A stretch of DNA of 64,000 nt from Roseomonas sp. KE2513 (GCF_016107305.1 NZ_RCVR01000013.1:96814-160813); one strand, 5' to 3'; shown: positions 1 to 11,500, counted from the first letter of the stretch. A program made the numbers and translations. The notes: generated by a model from the letters alone, not told the origin.

Positions 1-3085
<3,085 letters not shown>

Positions 3086-3185
3086 CGGGTCCGCGAGGGT
3101 CTGCATCGAATGGGGCGGGTCCGGTGATTTCCCATGATTGGGAAGGCCGGCGCCCGCCCCAAAGCGTTTTACCCGCCGCGCAATT

Positions 3186-3202
3186 CCCGGGCTTGGCCCG
3201 GG
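3186..3202 (+). terminator. Possible hairpin between carB and greA
   Basis: CCCGGGC and GCCCGGG form a perfect 7-bp stem with a 3-base loop, about 100 bases after the carB stop and about 100 before greA. There is no T-run, so intrinsic termination is uncertain. It could instead be a processing or attenuation structure in the greA leader. Confidence 0.25.
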
Positions 3203-3300
3203 GGCCGCGCGGCGGCCGCATCTTCGGCCATCCGGTGCTCTTCGCGGGCGCGCCGGGTGGCGCTCGTGAGTCCGTGTCGCAATTGGGGGGATCACCGCCC

Positions 3301-3774
3301 GTGCAGAAGTTCCCGATGACCGCCGAAGGGCTTGCGCGCCTTGAGGATGAGCTCCGTGTCCTCCGTGCGGAGGAGCGGCCGGCCGTGATCCGGGCGATTG
3401 CGGAGGCTCGCGCGCATGGCGATCTCTCGGAGAACGCCGAGTATCACGCGGCCCGCGAGAAGCAGTCCTTCATTGAGGGCCGCATCGCAGACCTCGAGAC
3501 CGTCATCCCCTCCGTGGAGGTCATCGACGTCTCGCGCCTCTCGGGCGATCAGGTCCGCTTCGGGGCGAAGGTCACGATCGTCGACGAAGAGACGGAGGAG
3601 GAGAAGACCTACCGGATCATCGGCGCCTACGAAGCCGACATGAAGAACGGGTCGATCTCCATCTCCTCCCCGCTAGCCCGCGCCTTGATCGGGCGAAAGG
3701 TCGGCGACAGCGTCGAGGTGCCCGCCCCGGGCGGCGCGCGCTCCGTCGAGATCACCGCCGTCTCCTACAGCTAG
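3301..3774 (+). CDS. greA: Transcription elongation factor GreA
   Basis: Binds the secondary channel of RNA polymerase and stimulates cleavage of backtracked transcripts. It has 157 residues, the normal family length. The N-terminal coiled coil carries the acidic tip ([14 protein letters not shown]), and a C-terminal FKBP-like domain follows. The frame is open back to 3124, but GTG at 3301 was chosen: it gives the standard N-terminus ([11 protein letters not shown]) and is preceded by a GGGGGG stretch at 3285-3290 as ribosome binding site. The upstream extension has no family resemblance. It lies between carB and the threonine ammonia-lyase on the same strand, with only 10 bases to the next start. 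Confidence 0.95.
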   Translation: MQKFPMTAEGLARLEDELRVLRAEERPAVIRAIAEARAHGDLSENAEYHAAREKQSFIEGRIADLETVIPSVEVIDVSRLSGDQVRFGAKVTIVDEETEEEKTYRIIGAYEADMKNGSISISSPLARALIGRKVGDSVEVPAPGGARSVEITAVSYS

Positions 3775-3784
3775 GGGCGGGCGC

Positions 3785-5068
3785 GTGTCCCTCGCACGGG
3801 CGGTGGCCCCCTCTCCGGCGAACGCCGTGGCGCCTGGCCCGATGGTCCCGGCCGGGATCACGCCCGCCGCGGTGACGCTGGCCGACGTGCAGGCGGCGGC
3901 GGAGCGGATCCGGGGCGCGGTGCTGCGGACGCCGCTGGTGGAACCGCAGGCGATCCGCCGGATCGCGGGCGCCGAGGTGCTGCTGAAACTCGACAACCTG
4001 CAGGCGACCGGAGCCTTCAAGGAGCGCGGCGCGGCGAATCGGCTGGCTCTGCTCTCCGCGCGGGAGCGGGCGGCAGGGGTCATTGCCATGTCGGCCGGCA
4101 ACCATGCCCAGGCTGTTGCGCGGCACGCGGCGCTGCGCGGAGTGGCCGCGACCATCGTCATGCCCCGCTTCACGCCGGCGACGAAGGTGGTGCGGACCGA
4201 GGGCTGGGGCGCCAACGTCGTGCTGCACGGGGAAACGCTGGCCGAAGCCGCGGCCCATGCCCATGAGCTGGCGCTGCGCGAGGGACTGGTCTTCGTCCAT
4301 CCCTATGACGACCCCGCCGTCATCGCGGGCCAGGGAACCATGGCGCTGGAGATCCTGGAGGATGCCGGCGAGCTGGACGCGCTGATCCTGCCAGTCGGCG
4401 GGGGCGGGCTTCTGGCCGGCTGCGTCGCGGCCGCCGCGGAGGCGCGGCCCGGGCTCAAGATCTACGGCGTCGAGGTCCAGGGCTATCCCGCCATGGCACA
4501 GCGCCTGGCGGGGCAGCCCGTCTCGGTCGGCGGCCCCACGGTCTGCGAAGGTATCGCCGTGCGCGACGTGGGTGAGTTGCCTTTCGCCATGCTGCGCGAC
4601 CTGGGCATCGAGGTGCTGGTAGTGCCCGAGTCGGTGGTGGAACAGGCCATCGCCGTGCTGGCGGAGAATGCCAAGGTGACGGCCGAGGGTGCCGGCGCCG
4701 TGGGGCTGGCGGCGGTACTGGCTTTTCCTGCCCTCTTCGCGGGCAAGCGCGTGGCAACCACGGTCTGCGGCGGCAACATCGACCCGCGCATCCTTGCCAA
4801 CGTATTGCTGCGGAACCTCCTGAGGGACGGACGCTTCCTCCGGCTGCACCTCGAGATCCCTGACCGGCCGGGGGTCCTCGCCGATATCTCCACCCGCGTC
4901 GCGGCAGCCGGGGGCAACGTGATCGAGGTGAGTCACCAGCGCCTCTTCGCCTCCCCCTCCGTACAGACGGCGGAGTTGGAGCTGATGGTAGAGGTGCGGG
5001 ACTCGGTGCAGGGCGCGGCGATCGTCGCGGCACTCGAGGCCGGGCACTACGTGGTTCGCCGCGGGTAG
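3785..5068 (+). CDS. ilvA: Threonine ammonia-lyase, PLP-dependent, with ACT domain
   Basis: Converts threonine to 2-oxobutanoate and ammonia, feeding isoleucine synthesis or threonine breakdown. The 427 residues comprise a fold-type II PLP domain followed by one ACT-like domain (about 355-427, starting at LHLEIPDRPGVLADIS). The PLP lysine is K79 in GAFKERGA, and the phosphate-binding glycine loop PVGGGGL is at 203-209. This is the short form with a single ACT domain, so it could equally be named tdcB-like. The first 25 residues are Ala/Pro-rich and not conserved. The start is GTG, 10 bases after greA. Confidence 0.88.
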   Translation: MSLARAVAPSPANAVAPGPMVPAGITPAAVTLADVQAAAERIRGAVLRTPLVEPQAIRRIAGAEVLLKLDNLQATGAFKERGAANRLALLSARERAAGVIAMSAGNHAQAVARHAALRGVAATIVMPRFTPATKVVRTEGWGANVVLHGETLAEAAAHAHELALREGLVFVHPYDDPAVIAGQGTMALEILEDAGELDALILPVGGGGLLAGCVAAAAEARPGLKIYGVEVQGYPAMAQRLAGQPVSVGGPTVCEGIAVRDVGELPFAMLRDLGIEVLVVPESVVEQAIAVLAENAKVTAEGAGAVGLAAVLAFPALFAGKRVATTVCGGNIDPRILANVLLRNLLRDGRFLRLHLEIPDRPGVLADISTRVAAAGGNVIEVSHQRLFASPSVQTAELELMVEVRDSVQGAAIVAALEAGHYVVRRG

Positions 5069-5087
5069 CCGCGCAGGGCGGTGCAGC

Positions 5088-5109
5088 GGGCGCCCCACGC
5101 GTGGCGCCC
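5088..5109. terminator. Possible bidirectional hairpin between convergent genes
   Basis: GGGCGCC (5088-5094) and GGCGCCC (5103-5109) form a 7-bp GC stem with an 8-base loop. It sits in the 57-base gap between the convergent ends of the threonine ammonia-lyase and lrp genes. There is no T-run on either strand; the call rests on position. Confidence 0.3.
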
Positions 5110-5125
5110 GGAAGGGGCATTGGTG

Positions 5126-5632
5126 TCAGCCCTCCACCGGAACTCCGGCCTCGTCTTTCGAGGTTCGGATCGTCTGGAGGGTGCGAACCAACATGACCGT
5201 CGGCGCGCCGGTAAGACGGTTGGTGAGTTCGTTCTCATGCGCAGGGTTGCGGGCGACAAGCCGCAGCAGGAAGTCGCCCCCGCCGCGGATCATGTGGCAC
5301 TCCCGCACCTCCGGCCAATCGCGGACCATGGCCTCGAAGGCTTCCAGCACCGGGAGCTTCTGGCTCTCGAGGCCGACGATCGCGAAGAAGGTAATCTCCC
5401 AGCCGAGGGCGGCGGGCTCCACGTCCGCGTGGTAGCCTCGGATGATACCTGTTTCCTCCAGGCGGCGGACCCGGCGGAGACAGGGGGGAGCGGAGAGGCC
5501 GACGCGGGCGGCAAGGGCCACGTTGGTCATCCGGCCATCGGCCTGTAGCTCACGGAGGATCTCGCGGTCGGTCGCGTCGAGGCTGGCGGGGCCGAGTTCT
5601 CTCAAGGGCGGTGCTTCTCTCGGGGCCGACAT
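5126..5632 (-). CDS. Lrp/AsnC family transcriptional regulator
   Basis: DNA-binding feast/famine regulator, probably responding to an amino acid. An N-terminal winged helix-turn-helix (from LDATDREILRELQADGR through LAARVGLSAPPCLRRVRRLEE) precedes a RAM/AsnC ligand domain (ECHMIRGGGDFLLRLV). ATG at 5632 gives 168 residues. A GTG at 5695 would add 21 residues and cannot be excluded, since neither start has a strong ribosome binding site. The gene is convergent with the threonine ammonia-lyase gene and divergent from trxB. An amino-acid effector linked to threonine or branched-chain metabolism is a reasonable inference only. Confidence 0.88.
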   Translation of the reverse strand: MSAPREAPPLRELGPASLDATDREILRELQADGRMTNVALAARVGLSAPPCLRRVRRLEETGIIRGYHADVEPAALGWEITFFAIVGLESQKLPVLEAFEAMVRDWPEVRECHMIRGGGDFLLRLVARNPAHENELTNRLTGAPTVMLVRTLQTIRTSKDEAGVPVEG

Positions 5633-5829
5633 GGGGCTGCTGACGGGGACCGCTTCTGAGGGCTGGGTGCGGGCCGTGTGACCCGGGCGCTTCACGAAGT
5701 GGACTATCCCCCGTCCGGGGGGAGGGCTTCAAGGGCGCTTGGCTCCTTGGCCTGTCCTGGGGTGGTGCAACACGGGGCGCGCACCGATATGGTGCGGCCG
5801 CGACTCTGCATTGCATCCGGGACATTCAC

Positions 5830-6819
5830 GTGGCCGAGACCCACCGCACGCGACTCCTCATCCTTGGCGCCGGCCCCGCGGGCTATACCGCGGCTATCTA
5901 CGCGGCGCGCGCCGGGCTGGAGCCGATCCTGGTCGCCGGGCTGCAGCCGGGCGGGCAGCTGACCATCACCACGGATGTGGAGAACTACCCCGGCTTTGCG
6001 GCGGCCGTGCAAGGGCCTTGGCTGATGGACCAGATGCGCGCGCAGGCAGAGCACGTGGGCACGCGCATCATCCAGGACGTGGTGACCGAGGTGGTGCTGG
6101 AGGGGCGGCCCTTCCGGGCAGTCGGGGACTCGGGGGACCACTATGAGGCCTCCGCCATAGTGATCGCGACCGGCGCGCAAGCACGTTGGCTGGGGATTCC
6201 TGGAGAGAAGGAGCTGTCCGGCTTCGGCGTCTCGGCCTGCGCGACCTGCGACGGCTTCTTCTTCCGAGGCAAGGAAGTGGCGGTCATCGGCGGCGGCAAT
6301 TCCGCCGTGGAGGAGGCGCTCTATCTTGCCGGCCTCGCCTCCAAGGTGACGCTTATCCATCGGCGGGACAGCCTGCGAGCGGAGCGGATCATGCAGGAGC
6401 GGCTTTTCAAGCACCCGAAGATCTCGATCCTCTGGAACACCACCGTGGAGGCGGCGCTGGCGACGGAGGATCGCTTCCCGGCACTGCGGGCCCTGAAGCT
6501 GCGCGACGTGGTGGGTGGCGGGCATTTCGAGTTGCCGGTGCACGGCATGTTCGTGGCCATCGGGCACGACCCCGCCACCGCTCTGTTCCGGGGGCAACTC
6601 GAGACAGACGAGGACGGCTATATCGTGACGGAGAAAGGGTCGGCCCGGACGAGCGTGCCGGGCGTCTTCGCCGCGGGCGACGTGCAGGACCGCATCTATC
6701 GCCAGGCGGTGACAGCAGCAGGGAGCGGCTGCATGGCGGCGCTCGATGCCGAGAAGTGGCTCGCGCATATGCCCGACGACGCCCCCTCCCCTGCCGCTTA
6801 TGACGCGGTGGACGCCTGA
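5830..6819 (+). CDS. trxB: Thioredoxin-disulfide reductase
   Basis: NADPH-dependent flavoenzyme that reduces thioredoxin in the cytosol. It has 329 residues. The FAD site GAGPAG is near 13-18, the redox pair is C137-A-T-C140 followed by D141, the NADPH site GGGNSA is near 154-159, and the C-terminal FAD motif is GVFAAGDVQD. The start is GTG at 5830, in the 134-base divergent promoter region shared with lrp. The stop overlaps the LysR start by one base (TGATG), so the two are probably co-translated. All key residues are intact. Confidence 0.95.
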   Translation: MAETHRTRLLILGAGPAGYTAAIYAARAGLEPILVAGLQPGGQLTITTDVENYPGFAAAVQGPWLMDQMRAQAEHVGTRIIQDVVTEVVLEGRPFRAVGDSGDHYEASAIVIATGAQARWLGIPGEKELSGFGVSACATCDGFFFRGKEVAVIGGGNSAVEEALYLAGLASKVTLIHRRDSLRAERIMQERLFKHPKISILWNTTVEAALATEDRFPALRALKLRDVVGGGHFELPVHGMFVAIGHDPATALFRGQLETDEDGYIVTEKGSARTSVPGVFAAGDVQDRIYRQAVTAAGSGCMAALDAEKWLAHMPDDAPSPAAYDAVDA

Positions 6820-7706
6820 TGCCGCTCGATTGGGACAAGCTGCGGGTGTTCCACGCAGTGGCGGAGGCCGGGTCCTTCACCCATGCGGGGGACACGCTGA
6901 ATCTCAGCCAGTCGGCCGTCTCCCGGCAGATCCAGGCGCTGGAGGAAAGCCTGGCGGTGCCGCTCTTCCACCGTCATGCCCGTGGACTGATCCTGACGGA
7001 ACAGGGCGAGACGCTGAACAAGACGGTGCGGGAGGTTTTCGCCAAGCTCGCCATGACCGAGGCGTTGCTGACCGAGAGCCGGGAAAGGGCAGCGGGCCGG
7101 CTGAAGGTGACGACCACGACCGGCTTCGGCTCCACTTGGTTGGCGCCACGACTCGAGAAGTTCCTCAAGCTGCACCCGGAGGTGACCGTCACGCTGTTGC
7201 TGGACGACACCGAGCTGGACCTGGCGATGCGCGAGGCCGATCTCGCGATCCGCATGCACCCGCCGCGGCAGCCGGACCTGATCCAGCGGCACATCGCGAC
7301 CTTCGGCTGGAAGGTGGTGGGATCGCCGGAATACCTGCGCAGCGCGGGAATGCCGACCCGGGCGGAGGACCTGGATGCGCATCGGCTGATCATCTACGGC
7401 GACTACCGGCCTCCCGTGGACGACATCAACTGGCTGGCCGAGGCCGGGCGCCGGCCGGGTTCGCCCCGCCGCGCGGTGGTGGAGGTCAACTCGCTGACTG
7501 CCATGCTTCGGGCCGTCCGGTCCGGGCTCGGGCTGGCGGCACTGCCCGACTACATGGGTGAGGACTTGGCTGAGCTCGTGCCTGTGCTGACGGAGATAAA
7601 GGCGCCGAAGATCGAAGCCTTCTTCGTCTATCCGGAAGAGATGCGGAATTCCAAGCGCGTGGCGGTGTTCCGGGACTTCTTGGTGGCGGAACTGGCGGGA
7701 ATGTAG
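6819..7706 (+). CDS. LysR family transcriptional regulator
   Basis: Transcription factor of 295 residues. The N-terminal helix-turn-helix spans roughly 18-42 (AEAGSFTHAGDTLNLSQSAV), followed by a linker helix and a two-lobed periplasmic-binding-like effector domain from about residue 90. It overlaps the trxB stop by one base and is probably transcribed with it. A LysR gene directly after trxB recurs in alphaproteobacteria, so a role in redox or thiol control is plausible. The effector cannot be read from sequence. Confidence 0.9.
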   Translation: MPLDWDKLRVFHAVAEAGSFTHAGDTLNLSQSAVSRQIQALEESLAVPLFHRHARGLILTEQGETLNKTVREVFAKLAMTEALLTESRERAAGRLKVTTTTGFGSTWLAPRLEKFLKLHPEVTVTLLLDDTELDLAMREADLAIRMHPPRQPDLIQRHIATFGWKVVGSPEYLRSAGMPTRAEDLDAHRLIIYGDYRPPVDDINWLAEAGRRPGSPRRAVVEVNSLTAMLRAVRSGLGLAALPDYMGEDLAELVPVLTEIKAPKIEAFFVYPEEMRNSKRVAVFRDFLVAELAGM

Positions 7707-7799
7707 CGGCACTCGATGCTGGATGCGCATGGCTGGCAACGGGTCTTTGCGTGTCGTGCATGACGGTGCTGGATTTAGCCTTCTGGTTGTTCGGTGATT

Positions 7800-7897
7800 G
7801 ACCCGAACGGATTCTTCTGGATCCCGCGTCTCCTAGACGTGAAGCCTCCCTGTTTGACTTGGCCGCCGATCCCTGAGATTGGCGGCCATCTTTTTCG
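7800..7897 (+). ncRNA. Candidate small RNA with anti-Shine-Dalgarno-like CCTCC motif
   Basis: The + strand shows a 6-bp stem-loop with CCT in the loop (7825-7839), a single-stranded CCTCCC, then a 10-bp terminator hairpin and T-run. Several known alphaproteobacterial small RNAs expose CCUCC-type motifs ahead of a Rho-independent terminator; this resembles that plan. The 5' end is a guess, and the structure could simply be the 3' end of the LysR transcript. Confidence 0.35.
7861..7895 (+). terminator. Rho-independent terminator
   Basis: GGCCGCCGAT (7861-7870) pairs with ATTGGCGGCC (7878-7887) over 10 bp including one G-T pair, with a 7-base loop. It is followed by ATCTTTTT (7888-7895). This is the clearest intrinsic terminator in the window. 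Confidence 0.75.
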
Positions 7898-7904
7898 CCC
7901 CTGA

Positions 7905-7938
7905 GTGGGCAAGTGCCGCCAGCGGGGAGCTTGCCCAC
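7905..7938. repeat. 9-bp perfect inverted repeat
   Basis: GTGGGCAAG (7905-7913) and CTTGCCCAC (7930-7938) are perfectly complementary around a 16-base loop. It lies between the terminator and the DUF6481 gene, so it is either part of that gene's 5' leader or an independent RNA element. Confidence 0.5.
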
Positions 7939-8084
7939 CCACGGGGACATGGCTGCAAGCTGCGGCAACAGGCTTTCTTTTTCCGCCCGGTGATGCCACC
8001 TGACGCGCATCCCGCAACGCGGCCATTCCGACACGGTTATCCTGTCCAAGCCCCGGCCGCGGGATCCCACAGCAGAGAGCGACG

Positions 8085-8459
8085 ATGCGAACCCTCAAGG
8101 GCACAGAGTTCAGCGACCGCAGCAAGAATTCCATGGAGGCCAAGAAGGCCCTGCTGGAGCGCTTTAAGGCGCGTCCGGCAGCGGATGACCCGGCCGTGCT
8201 CGCCCGACAGGAGGAGCGTCGGCGGATCATCGAGGCGCGCGAGGTTCGCGAGGCGGAGCGCCGCCGCTTGAAGGAGGAGGAGAAGGCGCGCCAGGAGGCG
8301 GAGCGCCTGCGCCTTATCGCCGAGGAGGAGGCCCGCCAGGCGGAACTGGCCCGGCAGGCGGCCGAGGCTGCGGAGCAGGCGCGGCTCGCCCTGATCGAGG
8401 CCAAGGCGGAGCGGGACAGGCGCTACGCGGCCCGCAAGGCGCGGGCGCGGGGGCGGTAG
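8085..8459 (+). CDS. DUF6481 family protein, charged helical
   Basis: A 124-residue protein of unknown function, strongly charged and predicted to be one long helix or coiled coil: from about residue 40 it is almost entirely Glu, Arg, Ala and Lys (EREREA-like heptads). The N-terminus (MRTLKGTEFSDRSKNSMEAK, then LLERFKARP) resembles the alphaproteobacterial DUF6481 family. There is no signal peptide or membrane segment. The upstream leader is long and structured, so post-transcriptional control is possible. It ends just before a strong terminator shared with the convergent SDR gene. Confidence 0.8.
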   Translation: MRTLKGTEFSDRSKNSMEAKKALLERFKARPAADDPAVLARQEERRRIIEAREVREAERRRLKEEEKARQEAERLRLIAEEEARQAELARQAAEAAEQARLALIEAKAERDRRYAARKARARGR

Positions 8460-8487
8460 GAGCCCTCTGGTTTCCTCAATGCGGCTG

Positions 8488-9435
8488 TCAGCCGCCGGTT
8501 CCGAACGGAGCCGGCGGCATTTTCATGACTGCTCGTCGAGGGCTGATCTGGGCAGCATAGGCGCGGATAATGGATTCGAGGCTTGGGTCGGCGATGTCCT
8601 CGGAGAAGGCGGGATAAAGCGTGCCAAGCCGGGCGGGCCAGCCGGCAACGAGGCGCACAATGCCCGGGTCGGGAGCGCAGCCGATGCCCTCCACCGGGAA
8701 GCCGCACCTCAAAAGGGCGGCCCGGGCCAAGTCAACGGATGCGGCGAGTGACGGGACGTGCAGTAGCCGGGCAGGTACGGGTCCAAGCGCTGCCCGAAGG
8801 GCCAGGGCGGTGACCGCCTTCACCGAGGCGACGGGAATGGCGTGGTCCGGTGGCAGGGGCGCGGTGAAGGGGCGCCCGCGCAGGGCGGAATCGATCAGGT
8901 CCGAGACGAAGCCGGCGCCGGGCGGGGCGATGCGGGTAGCAGTGCGGATGATGGTCACGGGCAGGCGGAGGATGACCGCATTGGCCTCCCCGCGGCGGGT
9001 AGCGTCTTGGAGAAGGGCCTCCGCGACGATTTTCGTGGTGCCATAGGTGGAGCGCGGGGCCGGCCGAGAGTCCTCCGTCGCCACCGGTTCCCCATGCCCC
9101 AGCACGGCGACGCTGGAGAGGTAGAGAATGCGGGGCGGGCTCGGCTGCGCACGGGCCCAGCGGAGCAGGGCGCGGGCGCCGTCGATGTTGACGGCATGGG
9201 CCGCCTCTGGATCGACTTCGCTGGCCTGGCTGGTAATGGCGGCCGCGTGGAGCACGAGGTCGGCGGCCGGGGCAGCGCGCTCGAAATCGGCCATCTCTGC
9301 GGTGATGAATCCGGGTGTGCCGCCGGCGGGCACCCGGTCGAGGCCCGTCACGGCAGAGACTCGCGGATCGGCGGCGAGGGCGGCCGCGAGACGGGCGCCG
9401 AGGAAGCCGGCTGCCCCGGTGACGAGGACGCGCAT
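8488..9435 (-). CDS. NAD-dependent epimerase/dehydratase family SDR, D-erythronate dehydrogenase-like
   Basis: Extended short-chain dehydrogenase of 315 residues. The Rossmann motif GAAGFLG is at 7-13, and the catalytic set is S108 with Y131-x3-K135 (YGTTK). The segment after the active site (LRLPVTIIRTATRIAPPGAGFVSDL) resembles the DenD group that oxidises D-erythronate, a four-carbon sugar acid. The exact substrate is inferred. The gene is convergent with the DUF6481 gene and lies 22 bases downstream of the Bug receptor gene on the same strand, so the two are probably co-transcribed and may share a sugar-acid or organic-acid substrate. Confidence 0.82.
   Translation of the reverse strand: MRVLVTGAAGFLGARLAAALAADPRVSAVTGLDRVPAGGTPGFITAEMADFERAAPAADLVLHAAAITSQASEVDPEAAHAVNIDGARALLRWARAQPSPPRILYLSSVAVLGHGEPVATEDSRPAPRSTYGTTKIVAEALLQDATRRGEANAVILRLPVTIIRTATRIAPPGAGFVSDLIDSALRGRPFTAPLPPDHAIPVASVKAVTALALRAALGPVPARLLHVPSLAASVDLARAALLRCGFPVEGIGCAPDPGIVRLVAGWPARLGTLYPAFSEDIADPSLESIIRAYAAQISPRRAVMKMPPAPFGTGG
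8491..8524. terminator. Strong terminator for the DUF6481 gene, inside the SDR 3' end
   Basis: GCCGCCGG (8491-8498) pairs with CCGGCGGC (8511-8518), and the inner TTCCG and CGGAG segments extend the stem to about 12-13 bp with a very tight loop. On the + strand it is followed by ATTTTC. It overlaps the last codons of the convergent SDR gene (stop at 8488-8490), so one structure can serve both transcripts. Confidence 0.65.
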
Positions 9436-9457
9436 CGCCGCGCGGCCAACCCCCGCC

Positions 9458-10444
9458 CTATTCCGGCTTCACGTTCGCGGTGCGGATGACCTCGGCCCAG
9501 CGGGCGATGTCCTCGCGCAGGAAGGACGCCATGGCTTCGGCGGGGCGGACATGCACGGTCATCCCGACCTCGGTGGTGCGGGTGCGGACGGGCTCGCGCT
9601 CCATGGCTGCGAGGGTTAGTTCGCGGAGCCTCGCGAGAGCGGCAGCGGGTACCGCGGCGGGGGCAAAGAGCGCGAACCAGGCATCGGCCTCGACGCCCTG
9701 CACGCCGGCCTCGGCCAGGGTGGGCAGGTTCGGCAGATGCGGGGAACGGTTGGGGGAAGCGACGGCAAGGGCGCGGAGCTTGCCCGACTGCACCTGGGTC
9801 AGAACCGTGGGGGTCGTGGCGAAGGAGAGCTGCACATGTCCGCCCAGCAGGTCGTTCAGCATCGGCGAGGAGCCGCGATAGGGGACATGCACCATGTCCA
9901 CGCCGGTCTTTGCCCGGAACAGCTCGAGCGTGAGGTGGGAGGCGGATCCCTGGCCAGTGGAGGCGCAGGTGAGCTTGCCAGGCTCGGCGCGCGCGAGGGC
10001 GAGCAGTTCCGCCACGCTTCCCACCGGCAGGTCAGGGCGGACGACGAGGATATGCTGCAGGTCCGCCAGCCCCGCGAGGGGCACGAAGTCGCGCACCGGA
10101 TCGTAGCCGCCGCCATCCGGCAGGAGGGAGATGTTGGTGGCGTGGGTCTGGTTCGAGGCGAGCATGATGGAGGTGCCGTCCGCCGGGCCGGTCGCAACGC
10201 GACGGCTGCCGATGGCGCCGCCGCCGCCGGCGATGTTCTCCACCACGACAGGGGAGTTCAGGTCCTTCGCCAGCTCGCCGGCGACGAGGCGGGCGAGCAC
10301 GTCCGTTGGGCCGCCAGCCGGATAGGGCACGACGAGCGTTACCGGGCGCCCTGGGCTCCAGGAAGCTTGCGCCCGCGCCGCCGTGCCGGTCGCGAGCGCA
10401 GGAGGCAGGGCGAGCGCATGGCGGCGGGTGATGCGGATGCTCAT
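9458..10444 (-). CDS. Bug/TctC-family tripartite tricarboxylate transporter substrate-binding protein
   Basis: Periplasmic solute receptor of 328 residues. It has a signal peptide (MSIRITRRHALALPPALATG, cleavage near ARAQA) with a twin-arginine-like start. Bug-fold signatures follow: PVTLVVPYPAGGPTDVLAR near the mature N-terminus, VENIAGGGGAIGSRRVA, and the ligand-loop region HVPYRGSSPMLNDLLGG. The frame is open to 11536, but the ATG at 10444 is the one directly before the signal peptide. No TctA/TctB membrane genes are nearby, so it is an orphan receptor. It is divergent from the haloacetate dehalogenase gene and followed by the SDR gene, hinting at uptake of a small (halo)organic acid. Confidence 0.9.
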   Translation of the reverse strand: MSIRITRRHALALPPALATGTAARAQASWSPGRPVTLVVPYPAGGPTDVLARLVAGELAKDLNSPVVVENIAGGGGAIGSRRVATGPADGTSIMLASNQTHATNISLLPDGGGYDPVRDFVPLAGLADLQHILVVRPDLPVGSVAELLALARAEPGKLTCASTGQGSASHLTLELFRAKTGVDMVHVPYRGSSPMLNDLLGGHVQLSFATTPTVLTQVQSGKLRALAVASPNRSPHLPNLPTLAEAGVQGVEADAWFALFAPAAVPAAALARLRELTLAAMEREPVRTRTTEVGMTVHVRPAEAMASFLREDIARWAEVIRTANVKPE

Positions 10445-10618
10445 GGTAGAGGCCCCTTCCCTTCTGGCGGGCCGCGCCGGGCGCGGCAGTTGGGGTGAGC
10501 GATGGCATGGATCGCGGTGCAGGGGAACGGGCTGACGGCTCGCCGCAGGCGGGCCAGGATAGGCGCTCGTTCCACGGCGCCGTAATGGCTGGCGCCATGG
10601 GTGCTTGGGGGAGGCGGC

Positions 10619-11500
10619 ATGATTTTCGAGGGCTTCACGCTGGAGACCCGCGAGGCGAACGGGGTGCGGCTGCGGCTGCGACGCGGGGGCGAGGGTCCGC
10701 CACTGCTGCTGCTGCACGGAAACCCGCAGACCCACGCGATGTGGCACCGGGTGGCCCCGGTTCTCGCACGGCGCTTCGAGGTGATCTGCCCGGACCTGCG
10801 CGGCTACGGCTTCAGTGGCAAGCCGCCAATCTCCGCGGACAGCGCCGCCTTCTCGAAGCGGGCTATGGCCGCGGACATGGCGGCGCTGATGGAGGGGCTG
10901 GGGCATGAGCGCTTCGGCGTCGTCGCCCATGACCGGGGCGCGCGGGTGGCCCATCGCCTGGCGCTGGATCACGCGGCGCGGGTCGAACGGCTCTGCGTAA
11001 TGGACATCGTGCCGACCCTCGCGCATTTCGAGCGCACCGACATGGGCTTCGCGCTCGGCTACTGGCACTGGTTCTTCCTGGCGCAGAAGCACCCCCTGCC
11101 CGAGCGGATGATCCGCCGGGACGTGGAGGACTGGTTCCGCCTGCAGACCTCGCGCGAGCCGAAGGATGACGGCTTCTTCCACCCGGAGGCGCGGGCGGAC
11201 TACATCGCGGCCCTCCAACTGGACGGCACCGTCGAGTCCATCTGCGAGGATTACCGCGCAGCGACGGGGATCGACCTGGAGCACGATCGGGTATCGCGCA
11301 CGACGGGGGTTCGGGTGGGATGCCCGATGCTCGTGCTCTGGGGCGCGAAGGGGCGGATCGGTCAGTGGTATGAGCCGCTGAAGCTCTGGCGCGACTTCGC
11401 GGACGGAACGATCGCTGGCGGCCCGGTGAACAGCGGGCATTATCTGGCCGAGGAAGCGCCGGAGGAGGTGCTGGCGGCGCTGGACGGCTTTCTCGGCTGA
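10619..11500 (+). CDS. Haloacetate (fluoroacetate) dehalogenase, alpha/beta hydrolase fold
   Basis: Predicted to hydrolyse haloacetates to glycolate by Asp attack on the halogen-bearing carbon. It has 293 residues. The nucleophile is D105 in HDRGAR, the acid D129 (VMDIVPT) and the base H274 (NSGHYL). H150 and W151 (YWHWFFLAQ), Y212 (CEDYRA), R106 and R109 match the halide- and carboxylate-binding residues of the characterised Rhodopseudomonas palustris enzyme, as I recall that alignment, with near-constant offset. ATG at 10619 is preceded by GGGGGAGG; an upstream in-frame start at 10601 lies before that site. It is divergent from the Bug receptor gene, 174 bases apart. An epoxide hydrolase is less likely. 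Confidence 0.85.
   Translation: MIFEGFTLETREANGVRLRLRRGGEGPPLLLLHGNPQTHAMWHRVAPVLARRFEVICPDLRGYGFSGKPPISADSAAFSKRAMAADMAALMEGLGHERFGVVAHDRGARVAHRLALDHAARVERLCVMDIVPTLAHFERTDMGFALGYWHWFFLAQKHPLPERMIRRDVEDWFRLQTSREPKDDGFFHPEARADYIAALQLDGTVESICEDYRAATGIDLEHDRVSRTTGVRVGCPMLVLWGAKGRIGQWYEPLKLWRDFADGTIAGGPVNSGHYLAEEAPEEVLAALDGFLG

Larger units (their letters stand above)
7707..8084. other. 378-base intergenic region with hairpins, no protein gene
   Basis: Between the LysR gene and the DUF6481 gene I see no credible protein-coding frame. It holds a small stem-loop (GCGTCT-CCT-AGACGT, 7825-7839), a pyrimidine-rich CCTCCC stretch, a strong terminator ending near 7895, and a second 9-bp hairpin (7905-7938) followed further down by a CTTTCTTTTT tract at 7973-7982. 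The arrangement suits one or two small RNAs and/or a long structured leader of the downstream gene. Confidence 0.6.

Noticed and set aside
3124..3300. 59-residue N-terminal extension of GreA
   Set aside because: No similarity to GreA, and GTG at 3301 has a good ribosome binding site and gives the family length.
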